A stretch of 64,000 nt of DNA from VRUE01 sp963702035 (GTDB taxonomy: Bacteria > Actinomycetota > Thermoleophilia > Solirubrobacterales > 70-9). The notes below the pieces were generated by a model. It was not told where the DNA came from. It ran no database searches and saw only the letters and a program-made list of their open reading frames with translations. The stretch spans positions 1,736,001 to 1,800,000 of the forward strand of contig OY969700.1 in the NCBI GenBank assembly GCA_963702035.1, written 5' to 3'. This document shows, piece by piece, positions 8,732-20,611 of the stretch. The number at the start of each line of letters is the position of its first letter. Position 1 is the stretch's first letter. The position numbers and the translations under genes were made by a program.

Positions 8732-8908
8732 ATGCCGTTCGTCCACATCCACTGGTTCGAGGGCCGGACCGACGAGCAGAAGGCCGAGATCGCCAAGCGT
8801 GTCGAAGCGGCGCTGGTCGAGGTGGCCGGCGCCGCCCCCGAGCACTGCTGGGTGAAATTCTCCGACTCGCCGAAGACCGACTTCATCATCGGCGAGGCTG
8901 AGGAGTAA
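8732..8908 (+). CDS. 4-oxalocrotonate tautomerase family protein
   Basis: 58-residue protein (MPFVHIHWFEGRTDEQKAEI..) with the hallmarks of the tautomerase superfamily: Pro as residue 2 (catalytic Pro1 after Met removal), an alternating beta strand, a helix KAEIAKRVEAALVEVAG and a conserved APEHCWVKF strand. The length matches hexameric 4-OT-like enzymes. The real substrate is unknown; in genomes these small genes are often isolated. The stop codon overlaps the first base pairs of the palindromic element 8907-9009. Confidence 0.8.
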   Translation: MPFVHIHWFEGRTDEQKAEIAKRVEAALVEVAGAAPEHCWVKFSDSPKTDFIIGEAEE

Positions 8909-9009
8909 GGGACCGGGTGCCCCTCTCCATGAGGCCGTTGCGCAGCTGATCGCCTTCGTACTTCTAACGCCTGTCCCGGAGCCTCCTGGAGAGGGGCACC
9001 CGGTCCCTT
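8907..9009. repeat. Palindromic element, family E, copy 1
   Basis: 103 bp with perfect 22-bp arms (8907-8928 and 8988-9009). The interior has cgcagctgatcgc and a cccggagcctcc stretch shared with 20486-20593. It lies exactly between the convergent stops of the tautomerase and ileS, so it can act as a bidirectional terminator. Confidence 0.85.
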
Positions 9010-9012
9010 AAC

Positions 9013-12255
<3,243 letters not shown>

Positions 12256-12293
12256 GAGCAGGTGATTCTAGGAGGGGTTAGTGTGCCCGCCGC

Positions 12294-13172
12294 ATGCCCC
12301 CCGCCTTTGACCCGAACGGCAAGGTCGCGCTGATCACCGGCGCCGCCCGTGGGATCGGCTTCGAGGCCGCCCGCCAGCTCGCCCTGCGCGGCGCCTCGGT
12401 CGCTGTCGTCGACCTCGATCCCGAGCAGGCCCGCGAGGCGGCCGAGCGGATCGGCGAGCGCGCGATCGGGATCGGCGCCGACGTCACCGACGAGGGCGCG
12501 ATGCGGGCGGCGGTCGCCGAGACGGTCGAGCGCTTCGGCGGCGTCGACCTGGCGATCGCCAACGCCGGCATGGCCCAGTCGCAGGTGGCGACCGTGCGCG
12601 GGATCGCCGGCGAGGAGTGGGAGCGCGTCTTCGAGGTCGACATGATGGGCGTCTGGCGTACCGTGCGGGCGGTGCTGCCGCAGATCGTCGAGCGCAAGGG
12701 CCACATCGTCGTCACCGGCTCGATCTACAGCTGGGCCAACGGCGTGCTCAACAGCCCCTACGCCGTCGCCAAGGCCGGCGTCGAGGCGCTCGGCCGCGGC
12801 CTGCGCGCCGAGCTGGTCCCGCTCGGCGCCAGCGCCGGCGTCGTCTACTACGGCTGGGTCGACACGAAACTCGTCCAGGACGGCTTCGACCGCAAGCACT
12901 CCGACCGCATGCGCGACAACTTGCCCGCCTGGCTGCTCAAGCGGATTCAGCCCGACGAAGCGGCGGCGGCGCTGATCCGCGGCATCGAAGCGCGCGCGCC
13001 GCGCACCTTCGCGCCGAAGTGGTGGGCGATCCCCAGCTACCTGCGCGGCATCCTCAACCCCCTGCTCGACCGCCGCTTCGACCGCGACCCGAACATGATC
13101 GAGACGATCCGCGCGGTCGAGGCCGAGGCCGACGAGCAGGGCGCCGCCGCGGTCTCAGCCGCCTCGCGTTAA
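12294..13172 (+). CDS. SDR family NAD(P)-dependent oxidoreductase
   Basis: 292-residue classical short-chain dehydrogenase/reductase. Cofactor site ITGAARGIG near residue 16, VVDLD acidic end of strand 2 suggesting NAD preference, NAGMA, catalytic Ser in VTGSIYSW and YAVAK as the Tyr-x3-Lys pair. Substrate is not predictable. Its 3' end overlaps the convergent FAD/Fe-S gene by 18 bp. Confidence 0.88.
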   Translation: MPPAFDPNGKVALITGAARGIGFEAARQLALRGASVAVVDLDPEQAREAAERIGERAIGIGADVTDEGAMRAAVAETVERFGGVDLAIANAGMAQSQVATVRGIAGEEWERVFEVDMMGVWRTVRAVLPQIVERKGHIVVTGSIYSWANGVLNSPYAVAKAGVEALGRGLRAELVPLGASAGVVYYGWVDTKLVQDGFDRKHSDRMRDNLPAWLLKRIQPDEAAAALIRGIEARAPRTFAPKWWAIPSYLRGILNPLLDRRFDRDPNMIETIRAVEAEADEQGAAAVSAASR

Positions 13173-16007
13173 CTCCTCGAGCAGGAAGACGAAGGACTCG
13201 TAGCTCTCGCCGGTGGCGCGGGCGAGGCCGATCTCGCAGGTGCGGTTGCTGCTCAGGTGGGCGTCGAAGTCGCGACCCGACAGCTCCGCCGCCTGGTCGG
13301 CGGTCGCGGCCGCGGTCAGCTCGGGGTGGCTGAAGCCGCGGTCGCCGGCGAAGCCGCAGCAGGTCGCCGAGGGGGCGACGTAGACGTCCTCGGCGAGGGC
13401 ATCGGCGAGGCTGCGCAGGTGCGGGGAGAGGCCCATCTGGCGGGTCGCGCAGGTCGGGTGGACGGTGGCCGAGCCGACCTTGCGGGCGATCTGCAGCTGC
13501 GGCAGGAGCCTGTCGTGCGCCCAGGCGACCGAGTCGAGGATGGTCAGCCCGGCGAGGCGCTGGGCGTTCTCCTCGTCGAGCACTCCCTCTCCAGGCTCGG
13601 CGACGGCGTGGGTGCAGGAAGCGGCGTCGATCACGATCGGCAGCTCGCCCTCGCCGCTCCAGCGCCAGAGCCGCTCGACCATCTCGTTCGCCTTGTGCCG
13701 GTGAGCGTCGCCGAATCCTTTCGAGCTCCAGGGCAAGCCGCAGCATGAGCCCGCCACCTCGGCCGGAACCCAGACCGGCGACCCAGCCCGAGCCGAGACC
13801 TCCACCAAGGTCTCCGCCAAACCCCGCCGATGGGACGATGAGTCCAGTCCGACCGTTCTTTTCGGCCCATCGGCCGCGAAGTTGCCGAAGATTCGGTTGG
13901 TGCAGCTTGGGATGTAGACCGCGGTGGCGCCGGTGCGCTGGGTCGCGGGCAGCTTTCCGGACGCTGCCGAGGGAAGCGCCGCGCCGCGCTTGCTGCGCCG
14001 CGCCAGCGGGCCGCCGAGGCGCAGCCCCGCGCGCGAAGCTTTTTCAACGGCGCCCCAGCGCTTCGCGCCGCTCAGGGCCAGTGCTTCGGCTCGGGGCGAG
14101 TGCTTCTCCTCGCGCAGTTCCTTGACCAGGGCTCCGGTGTCGATCCCGAGCGGGCAGGCGAGGCGGCAGGAGCCGTCGGCGGCGCAGGTGTCGAGCCCGT
14201 CGTAGGAGTACTCCTCCTCGAGCACCCGGCGCAGCGGCGAACCCTCGGGCTGGCGGGCGATCTCGCGACGCAGGACGATCCGTTGCCGCGGCGTCGTGGT
14301 CAGGTTGTGGCTGGGGCAGACCGGCTCGCAGAAGCCGCACTCGACGCAAGGCGCTGCCTCCTGCGCGATCTCCGGCGTCGTTTTCAGGTTGCGCAGGTGA
14401 GCATCGGGGTCGCGGTTGAGGACGACCCCGGGGGCGAGCACGCCGTCGGGGTCGGCGAGCTGCTTCACCCGCCACATCAGCTCGGTCGCCTTCTCCCCCC
14501 ACTCGCGCTCGACGTAGGGCGCCATGTTGATCCCGGTGCCGTGCTCGGCCTTGAGCGAGCCGTCGTACTTGCCGACGATCAGCTCGACCAGCTTCGCCAT
14601 GAAGGACTCGTAGCGCTCGAGGTCCTCCTGCTTGGCGAAGTCGGGGGTGAGCATGAAGTGGAGGTTCCCTGCGGAGGCGTGCCCGGCGACCCCGGGCAGG
14701 AAGCCGTGCTCGCCGAGCAGCGCCTGCAGGTCGCGAGCGCCCTCGGCAATCCGCTCCGGCGGCACGCAGACGTCCTCGACGATCAGCGCCGTGCCGGGCG
14801 CCCGCACACGCCCGACCAGGCCGTGCAGGCCCTCGCGCACGCGCCAGGCGAGCTCGATCTGCTCGGCGTCGCGCGTGAAATCGATCGGGCGGATCGTCTC
14901 GTGCGCGGCGAGGATCTCTCCCGCTCTGGCGACGTATGGGTCCAGCTCCGCGTCGCTCCCGACGCCGAACTCGACCAGCAGCACCGCCGACTCCGGCGGC
15001 AGCTCCTTCCACTCCTCGGGTGCGCCGACCATGTTGTAGGCGGCGACGATCAGCGCCGGCGCGACCATCAGCTCGACCGCGGTCGCGCCGCTCGCGACCA
15101 GGTCGCGGACGGGGGCGATCGCCGCGTCGATGCCGGGGAAGTGGATCCAGGCGGTGGTCGTGTGGGCGGGCCGCGGCACGGTCTCGAAGACCGCCTCGGC
15201 GACGAAGGCGAGCGTCCCCTCCGAGCCGACGAGCAGGCGGCGGAAGATCTCCAGCGGCTCCTCCGCGTCGAGAAATGCGCAGAGCCGGTAGCCGGTCGTG
15301 TTCTTGATCGCGAACTTGCGGCGGATGCGCTCGCTCAGCTCGGCGCCGGCGCGGACCTCGTCGCGGATCGTCGCCAGGCCCGCCGCCAGCTCCGGCTCCG
15401 CCGCGGCGAAACGCTCGGCCGCGCCGAGCGCGGCCGAGTCGATCGTCGTCCCGGAGGGCAGGACGAAGGTCAGCGAGCGCACCGTCGAGTAGGAGTCCCT
15501 GGTCGTGCCGCAGCGCATCCCGCCCGAGTTGTTGGCGATCACACCGCCGACCGTGGCGATGTCGGTGCTGGCCGGGTCGGGGCCGAGCTTGCGCCCGTAG
15601 GAGGCGAGCACCTTGTTGGCGTGGCCGAGCACGATGCCGGGCTTGACCCGCGCCAGGGCCCCGTCCTCCTCGACCGCGATGCCGCCGAAGTGGCGCCGCA
15701 CGTCGACGAGGATGCCGTCGCTCTGGCCCTGGCCGTTGAGGCTGGTACCCCCGGCGCGGAAGACGACCGGGATCCCGTTGGCACGGCCGTAGGCAAGGGT
15801 CTTGGCGACGTCGTCGGCATCGTGCGCCATCACCACAGCCCGCGGCAGCAACCGGTAGGGGCTGGCGTCGGAGGCGTAGCGGACGATGTCGCTTGCCCGG
15901 CCGAGCACCCGATCGGCGCCGAGCAGCGATTCCAGCTCGCCGCGCAGCGGCTGGGCGGCTCCCCCCGCAAGCGACTCCGGAGCGCGGTCAGGGGCGGCGA
16001 CGGTCAT
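13155..16007 (-). CDS. FAD-linked oxidase / Fe-S fusion (D-lactate or 2-hydroxyacid dehydrogenase type)
   Basis: 950-residue fusion of a GlcD-like FAD-binding PCMH oxidase and a GlcF-like iron-sulfur part. Visible are the FAD site VVFRAGGTSLNGQ, then GGVIANNSGGMRCG, a C-terminal oxidase domain with GHASAGNLHF, two 4Fe-4S clusters (CVECGFCEPVCP ~residue 555 and CAADGSCRLACP ~residue 606) and CCG-type cysteine motifs (ESCCGLPW-like AGSCCGLPW; SATCCGFAGDRG). Such proteins oxidise D-lactate or other 2-hydroxyacids and pass electrons to the respiratory chain. A short palindrome lies at residues ~711-727. The ATG at 16007 lies within the arm of palindromic element 16002-16112. Confidence 0.88.
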   Translation of the reverse strand: MTVAAPDRAPESLAGGAAQPLRGELESLLGADRVLGRASDIVRYASDASPYRLLPRAVVMAHDADDVAKTLAYGRANGIPVVFRAGGTSLNGQGQSDGILVDVRRHFGGIAVEEDGALARVKPGIVLGHANKVLASYGRKLGPDPASTDIATVGGVIANNSGGMRCGTTRDSYSTVRSLTFVLPSGTTIDSAALGAAERFAAAEPELAAGLATIRDEVRAGAELSERIRRKFAIKNTTGYRLCAFLDAEEPLEIFRRLLVGSEGTLAFVAEAVFETVPRPAHTTTAWIHFPGIDAAIAPVRDLVASGATAVELMVAPALIVAAYNMVGAPEEWKELPPESAVLLVEFGVGSDAELDPYVARAGEILAAHETIRPIDFTRDAEQIELAWRVREGLHGLVGRVRAPGTALIVEDVCVPPERIAEGARDLQALLGEHGFLPGVAGHASAGNLHFMLTPDFAKQEDLERYESFMAKLVELIVGKYDGSLKAEHGTGINMAPYVEREWGEKATELMWRVKQLADPDGVLAPGVVLNRDPDAHLRNLKTTPEIAQEAAPCVECGFCEPVCPSHNLTTTPRQRIVLRREIARQPEGSPLRRVLEEEYSYDGLDTCAADGSCRLACPLGIDTGALVKELREEKHSPRAEALALSGAKRWGAVEKASRAGLRLGGPLARRSKRGAALPSAASGKLPATQRTGATAVYIPSCTNRIFGNFAADGPKRTVGLDSSSHRRGLAETLVEVSARAGSPVWVPAEVAGSCCGLPWSSKGFGDAHRHKANEMVERLWRWSGEGELPIVIDAASCTHAVAEPGEGVLDEENAQRLAGLTILDSVAWAHDRLLPQLQIARKVGSATVHPTCATRQMGLSPHLRSLADALAEDVYVAPSATCCGFAGDRGFSHPELTAAATADQAAELSGRDFDAHLSSNRTCEIGLARATGESYESFVFLLEELTRGG
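13826..13874. repeat. Short palindrome inside the FAD/Fe-S gene
   Basis: Arms gccgatggg (13826-13834) and cccatcggc (13866-13874) around a 31-nt loop. The encoded segment FAADGPKRTVGLDSSSHRRG interrupts the CCG-domain region directly after the IPSCTNRIFGN motif. Weaker than the other intragenic palindromes. Confidence 0.45.
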
Positions 16008-16112
16008 GACGGGCCCAGGTCACCGCCATACGGCGTCCTCGGTCGCCCGAATAGGTCACCTATTCGGGCTTCCTGCGTCCTTGTCTGGCGGCGCCTGGAC
16101 CTCGTCATGACC
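16002..16112. repeat. Palindromic element, family D, copy 2
   Basis: 111 bp. The outer arms start ggtcatgacg (16002) and end with cgtcatgacc (16112) and are imperfectly complementary over ~30 nt. The core gcgtcctcggtcgcccgaatagg..cctattcgggcttcctgcgtcc is the reverse complement of copy 1 with a different loop. The left arm includes the start codon of the FAD/Fe-S gene. Confidence 0.82.
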
Positions 16113-16126
16113 AACGTACAAAGGCG

Positions 16127-17725
16127 TTAGAACAATGACATCCCGGGCGCCACCGGGACTTCGACCAGCTCGGGGCGCGAGGATGCGAGCGCCTTGGCCA
16201 GGGCGTCGCGAACCTCGTCGCGGCCGCTCGCCACCCGGGTCGAAACGCCGTAGCCGGCGGCGACCGCGGCGACGTCGAGCGCGGGCAGGTCGAGGCCGGG
16301 CGCCCCCTGCACCGACTCGACCTCGGCGAACCACTTGAGGATCGCGTACTCGGAGTTGCGCAGGACGAGGAAGGTGACCGGCACGTCATAGGCGACGGCG
16401 CTCCAGAAGGCGCTGACCGCGTACTGCACGGAGCCCTCGCCGATCACGCAGACCACCGGGCGATCCGGCTGGGCAAGCTGCACCCCGACGGCGGCCGGGA
16501 GGCCGAAGCCGAGCCCGCCGCCGGCGCTGAAGTAGTAGCTGCCGGGGCGCGAGAGGCGCAGCTGGTTGCGCAGCGCCAGGGTGCTGGAGGGCGACTCGAG
16601 CACGACGATGCCGTCCTCGGGAAAGACCTCCGCCAGGGCGGAGTGCACGGTCGAGGAGTTCAGCGGATCCTCGGCGGGGATTTCGCTCGGCCCCGGGTTT
16701 GGCTCGGGTGCGGGGCGGGAGGACTCCGGCACCGCCTCCAGCAGCGCCTCCAGGGTCAGCTTCACGTCGGCGACGATGGCATCTCCCATCGGAGCGCGTG
16801 CCGCCTCATCCGGGTCGCTGGTGATCGCGACCAGCTTCGCTCCCTCGGGGAGCAGCGGGCCGGGGATATGGGGGTAGTAGGGAAAGACGGAGCTGCCGGC
16901 GACGAGGATCAGGTCGTGCCCCTCGAGGGTCTGGCCGACCGGCCCGATCGCCGGCGGCAGCACCCCGCGGAAATTCGGGTGGCCCTCGGGGAAGCCGAGT
17001 TTGCCGCCGCCCGGCGCCGGGGTTGCCCAGACCGGCAGGCGCTGGCGCTCGGCCAGCGCGACCGCCGTGTCCCAGCCACCGCTGGCATCGATGTCGGGGC
17101 CGGCGACGAAGACCGGGTTGGCGGCCGCCTCGAGCCGCTCGGCAAGGGCCTTCACCGTCGCGGGGTCGGCGACGGCGCGACCGGTCACGGTGCGCCCGAT
17201 CGCCTCGCGCGCGTCGGCCTCCTCGACCTCGGCGTACCAGTCGTCCATCGGCAGCGAGACGAAGACGGGGCCCTGCGGCGGCAATGATGCGAGGTGGGCG
17301 CCGTGGGCGAGGGCGAGCGGCACGTCCTGCGCCCGCGGCGGCTCGTAGGCCCACTTGACCAGCGGGTGGGGCATCCGGATCGCATCGCGGTTGGTCAGGT
17401 TCGCCTGCAGGGTCATCTGCGCCCGCGTCTGCTGGCCGGCGGTGACGAGCAGCGGCGTGTGGTTGGCCTGCGCGTTGAAGATCGCCCCCATCGCGTTGCC
17501 GACGCCGGGCGCCGTATGGAGGTTGGCGAGTGCGGTGCGGCCGGAGGCCTGGGCGTAGCCGTCGGCCATCCCGACCACGACCGCCTCGTGCAGGCCGAGC
17601 ACGAAGCGGAAGTCGCCCGGGAAGTCGGCGAGCATCGGCAGCTCGGTCGATCCCGGGTTGCCGAAGATGGTGGTCATCCCCTGGGTACGGAAGAAGTCGA
17701 AGCTGGCGTCACGCACGGTCGGCAT
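16127..17725 (-). CDS. mdlC: Benzoylformate decarboxylase-like ThDP enzyme
   Basis: Thiamine-diphosphate enzyme of the acetolactate synthase/benzoylformate decarboxylase group. The N-terminal domain has TTIFGNPGSTELPML and LGLHEAVVVGMADGYAQASG (the ThDP glutamate), then HTAPGVGNAMGAIFNA and VKWAYEPPRAQDVP, a segment typical of benzoylformate decarboxylases. The C-terminal ThDP/Mg motif is VIGEGSVQYAVSAFW..LRNSEY. It would convert benzoylformate or a related 2-oxoacid to the aldehyde; the adjacent hydroxyacid-type dehydrogenase downstream on the same strand fits a mandelate-like route, but this is inference. Start at ATG 17725 (MPTVRDASFDFF); an ATG at 17743 is in frame. Confidence 0.83.
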   Translation of the reverse strand: MPTVRDASFDFFRTQGMTTIFGNPGSTELPMLADFPGDFRFVLGLHEAVVVGMADGYAQASGRTALANLHTAPGVGNAMGAIFNAQANHTPLLVTAGQQTRAQMTLQANLTNRDAIRMPHPLVKWAYEPPRAQDVPLALAHGAHLASLPPQGPVFVSLPMDDWYAEVEEADAREAIGRTVTGRAVADPATVKALAERLEAAANPVFVAGPDIDASGGWDTAVALAERQRLPVWATPAPGGGKLGFPEGHPNFRGVLPPAIGPVGQTLEGHDLILVAGSSVFPYYPHIPGPLLPEGAKLVAITSDPDEAARAPMGDAIVADVKLTLEALLEAVPESSRPAPEPNPGPSEIPAEDPLNSSTVHSALAEVFPEDGIVVLESPSSTLALRNQLRLSRPGSYYFSAGGGLGFGLPAAVGVQLAQPDRPVVCVIGEGSVQYAVSAFWSAVAYDVPVTFLVLRNSEYAILKWFAEVESVQGAPGLDLPALDVAAVAAGYGVSTRVASGRDEVRDALAKALASSRPELVEVPVAPGMSLF

Positions 17726-17785
17726 GCCCGGGACCCTACCCATGCAGCGCTCAAGTCGGGTCCGGCCGACGGTCGATAGCCAAGC

Positions 17786-18544
17786 ATGGCCTTCCCCGGA
17801 ACGCGCTTTGGACTTTCTACGTCCTCCAGCACGTCAAAAGTCGCCTGCGGCGCCTGGCTCGTCGCCGCGGTGCTCGGTTGCCTGCTGACGGCGACGGCGA
17901 GCGCGGCGCCGATCCCGACGCGGCTGATCCACGCGAGCGGGGAAATCGTCCCGATCCCCGCCGCGGTCCCGCATGAAGAAGGCGACATGGTCGACCGCCG
18001 CATCGTGCCCGACCTGCGCTGGCTCGCCGCCAACTTCCCGATCTACATCACCGACGGCTACTCGGGACCACTGCCGAACGGCGAACACGTCGGCTGCCAT
18101 CAGTGCCATGTCAAGGGCTCCGACCACTACAACGGGCTCGCGGTCGACATCGTGCCGCTGAACGGAACGCCCGGCAGATGCGACGCGAGCTGGGCCCCGA
18201 TCACCCGCCTCGCCCACTGGGCCGAGCCGGTCCAGAACGAACCCCGACCGCCCTTCCGCTGGGTCGGCTACGACGGCGACGCCGGCCACGGCTGCGGCAA
18301 CCACCTGCACCTCTCTTGGGAACACGCCCCGGCACCGATGTTCCAGCTGGCCGAATGGGTCGAGGTCTTCCCGGTCGGCAAACAGAGCGCGACGAGGCAA
18401 CCGCCGGCGAGCATTCCCCCCGCGGGCGCCAAGCCGCCGAAAGGCCCGCAGGGCGGCAGCGAGCCCGAGCCGGTCGCCGAATCCGGCCCGCGCGGCGGCA
18501 TCTCCGTCGTCCAGTCCGGCGGGGTGTCCCCTCGTGGCGACTGA
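17786..18544 (+). CDS. Secreted protein with an M15/VanY-like zinc peptidase core
   Basis: 252 residues with a membrane-type signal (AWLVAAVLGCLLTATASA, about residues 23-40). The core has GSDHYNGLAVDIVP (H-x(6)-D, His~113 and Asp~120) and CGNHLHLSW (H-x-H, ~172-174), the spacing of zinc ligands in M15 peptidases and related peptidoglycan hydrolases. Cysteine pairs (GCHQCHV, GRC..GCG) suggest disulfides. The C-terminus is Pro/Gly rich and low complexity. It probably acts on peptidoglycan outside the membrane; activity is inferred only from the motifs. Its stop is one base before the family B element. Confidence 0.6.
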   Translation: MAFPGTRFGLSTSSSTSKVACGAWLVAAVLGCLLTATASAAPIPTRLIHASGEIVPIPAAVPHEEGDMVDRRIVPDLRWLAANFPIYITDGYSGPLPNGEHVGCHQCHVKGSDHYNGLAVDIVPLNGTPGRCDASWAPITRLAHWAEPVQNEPRPPFRWVGYDGDAGHGCGNHLHLSWEHAPAPMFQLAEWVEVFPVGKQSATRQPPASIPPAGAKPPKGPQGGSEPEPVAESGPRGGISVVQSGGVSPRGD

Positions 18545-18657
18545 GAACCCATCCGGTAGGGCTTCCACTTAACTTTTTCGGTGGATTGCGGTTGGGTTGT
18601 CGCCCGCGTGCCCTCAGCGAAAAAGTACAAGACGTTCCAGCCCTACCGGATGGGTTC
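18545..18657. repeat. Palindromic element, family B, copy 1
   Basis: 113 bp with perfect 19-bp arms (18545-18563 and 18639-18657). Interior: tccacttaacttttt..agcgaaaaagtacaagacgttcc, shared with 40198-40310, which has the same length but different outer arms. It fills the gap between two genes and ends 5 bp before the ATG of the lipoprotein gene. Confidence 0.87.
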
Positions 18658-18662
18658 GTAGG

Positions 18663-19115
18663 ATGCAGCGCATGCGCCGCCGCCTACTGGTTGCCTCCGT
18701 CGTCAGCTTGACTGCCATGGTCGGCTGCAGTGGACCGACCGACTCAACGCCCACCGCCTGTCAGGAAGGGCCGTCGTTCTACCTCCATCACGGCCGAGAC
18801 GATGTCCTAATCTCCGACTGCCTTGCCCAGAACCAGACCGGCGGCGATCTGGCCACCGTCGGCGCGGCGATGTTGAGTGCGACCACCAAGCTCAACGTCG
18901 AGGCGCGGGCCAAACCCGGTGGGCCCGCCAACCTGCAGCTCGGCTACCTGCTCGGCGCCGCCGAGCGGGGCGCCGACGGCACCGAAGGGATCCACGACGA
19001 GCTGCTCCGCCGCCTCTCCGCCGCCGCTCGCTACAGCCCCGACAACCAGCCCCTTCCAAGGTCGTTCTACAAGGCATATCGGTCCGGATACTCTGCTGGT
19101 CAGAAGAACGGATGA
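18663..19115 (+). CDS. Small lipoprotein, uncharacterised
   Basis: 150 residues. A signal peptide RRRLLVASVVSLTAMVGC ends in a lipobox-like MVGC, so Cys would be lipidated. The mature part has two further cysteines (TACQEG, SDCLAQ) and a helical stretch ending SFYKAYRSGYSAGQKNG. The start ATG 18663 lies just after the palindromic element; a second in-frame ATG is at 18672. No family was recognised. 49 bp separate it from fumC. Confidence 0.6.
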   Translation: MQRMRRRLLVASVVSLTAMVGCSGPTDSTPTACQEGPSFYLHHGRDDVLISDCLAQNQTGGDLATVGAAMLSATTKLNVEARAKPGGPANLQLGYLLGAAERGADGTEGIHDELLRRLSAAARYSPDNQPLPRSFYKAYRSGYSAGQKNG

Positions 19116-19164
19116 ACTACGACACGGCCGTGAAAACAAGCAGCGGCCGCGATTGAGGAGATAA

Positions 19165-20478
19165 ATGCCTGAGCAGCTCTGGGGTGGCGAGACCACCAAA
19201 GCCGTCGACAACTTCCCGGTCTCCGGCGAGCGCGTTCCGGTGCCCGTCGTCCGCTGGCTGGGACGGCTGAAGGGCGCCGCGGCGCGGGTCAACGGCGAGC
19301 TGGGCGAGCTGGATAGCGGTCTCGCCGCGGCGATCGCCGACGCCGGCGATGCCGTCGCCGCCGGCGAGCACGACGACCAGTTCCCGGTCGACGTCTTCCA
19401 GACCGGCTCGGGGACCTCCTCGAACATGAACGCCAACGAGGTGCTCGCCAAGCTCGCCGGCGACGGGGCCCACGCCAACGACCACGTCAACATGGGCCAG
19501 TCCTCCAACGACGTCTTCCCCTCGGCCGTGCACCTGGCGGCGCTCGACGAGGTAACCCACGACCTGCTCCCGGCGATGGAGGGCCTGCAGGAGGCCCTGG
19601 CCGGGAAGGCCGAGCGCTTCGCCGACGTGGTCAAGGCCGGCCGCACCCACCTGATGGACGCGGTGCCGGTGACCCTCGGCCAGGAGTTCGGCGGCTACAC
19701 GGCGCAGGTCCGGCTCGGCATCCAGCGGGTCGAGGGGACGCTGCGTCGCGTCGGCCAGATCCCGCTCGGCGGCACCGCGACCGGGACCGGGCTCAACACC
19801 CATCCCGAGTTCGCCGCCAAGGTGCGCGAGAAGCTCGCCGAGGACACCGGCCTGACGATCTCGGCGCCGCTCGACCCCTTCGAGGCGCAGGGCAACCGCG
19901 ACGCGCTGGTCGAGCTCTCGGGCGCGCTCAAGGTCTACGCCGTCTCGCTCAACAAGATCGCCAACGACCTCGCGCTGATGGGCTCCGGCCCGCGCGCCGG
20001 CCTAGCCGAGCTGCGCCTGCCCGAGCTGCAGAAGGGCTCCTCGATCATGCCCGGCAAGGTCAACCCGGTCATCCCCGAGGTCGTGATCCAGGTCGCCGCC
20101 CAGGTGATCGGCAACGACGCCGCGATCACCGTCGCCGGCAGCCAGGGCCAGTTCGAGCTCAACGTGCGGGTGCCGCTGATCGCCCGCAACCTGCTCGACT
20201 CGATCAAGCTGCTCGCCTCCGCCTCACGCCTGCTGAACGAGAAATGCGTCGCCGGGATCGAGGCCAACGAGGAGATGACCGAGCGCCACGCCGAGGCGAC
20301 CCTAGCCACCGCCACCGCGCTCAACCCCCACATCGGCTACGACCGCGCCGCCGACATCGTCAAGACGGCGGCCGAGTCGGGCCGCTCCCTGCGCGAGGTC
20401 GCGCTTGAGCAGGGCGTCGAGCCGGCGGTGCTCGAGGAGGCGCTCGACCACCGGCGGATGGCCAGGCCGCACGAGTAA
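19165..20478 (+). CDS. fumC: Fumarate hydratase class II
   Basis: 437-residue class II fumarase (fumarate to malate, TCA cycle). The signature GSSIMPGKVNP, the substrate-site TGSGTSSNMNANEV and HVNMGQSSND, and GRTHLMDAVPVTLGQE are all intact. It is slightly shorter than the usual ~465 because the N-terminal strand typical of the family (R-x-E-x-D-x-x-G) is missing; the first family-like block is LWGGETTKAVDNFPVSG. RBS-like gaggag sits before the ATG. A family E palindrome follows 8 bp after the stop. Confidence 0.94.
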   Translation: MPEQLWGGETTKAVDNFPVSGERVPVPVVRWLGRLKGAAARVNGELGELDSGLAAAIADAGDAVAAGEHDDQFPVDVFQTGSGTSSNMNANEVLAKLAGDGAHANDHVNMGQSSNDVFPSAVHLAALDEVTHDLLPAMEGLQEALAGKAERFADVVKAGRTHLMDAVPVTLGQEFGGYTAQVRLGIQRVEGTLRRVGQIPLGGTATGTGLNTHPEFAAKVREKLAEDTGLTISAPLDPFEAQGNRDALVELSGALKVYAVSLNKIANDLALMGSGPRAGLAELRLPELQKGSSIMPGKVNPVIPEVVIQVAAQVIGNDAAITVAGSQGQFELNVRVPLIARNLLDSIKLLASASRLLNEKCVAGIEANEEMTERHAEATLATATALNPHIGYDRAADIVKTAAESGRSLREVALEQGVEPAVLEEALDHRRMARPHE

Positions 20479-20485
20479 AGAGGGT

Positions 20486-20593
20486 GGAGGGGTGTGATGT
20501 CCCTCCCCCGGAAACCGTCGCGCAGCTGAATCGCGGGTAAAGGGTTCCAGCGCGGTTCCGGGAGTTTCCGTGGGAGGGACATCACACCCCTCC
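20486..20593. repeat. Palindromic element, family E, copy 2
   Basis: 108 bp with perfect 22-bp arms (20486-20507 and 20572-20593). The interior ccgtcgcgcagctgaatcgc and ttccgggag correspond to copy 1 at 8907-9009, whereas the arms are unrelated in sequence. It sits between convergent fumC and the aldehyde dehydrogenase. Confidence 0.87.
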
Positions 20594-20611
20594 GTCAACG
20601 TTCTGGTGCCC

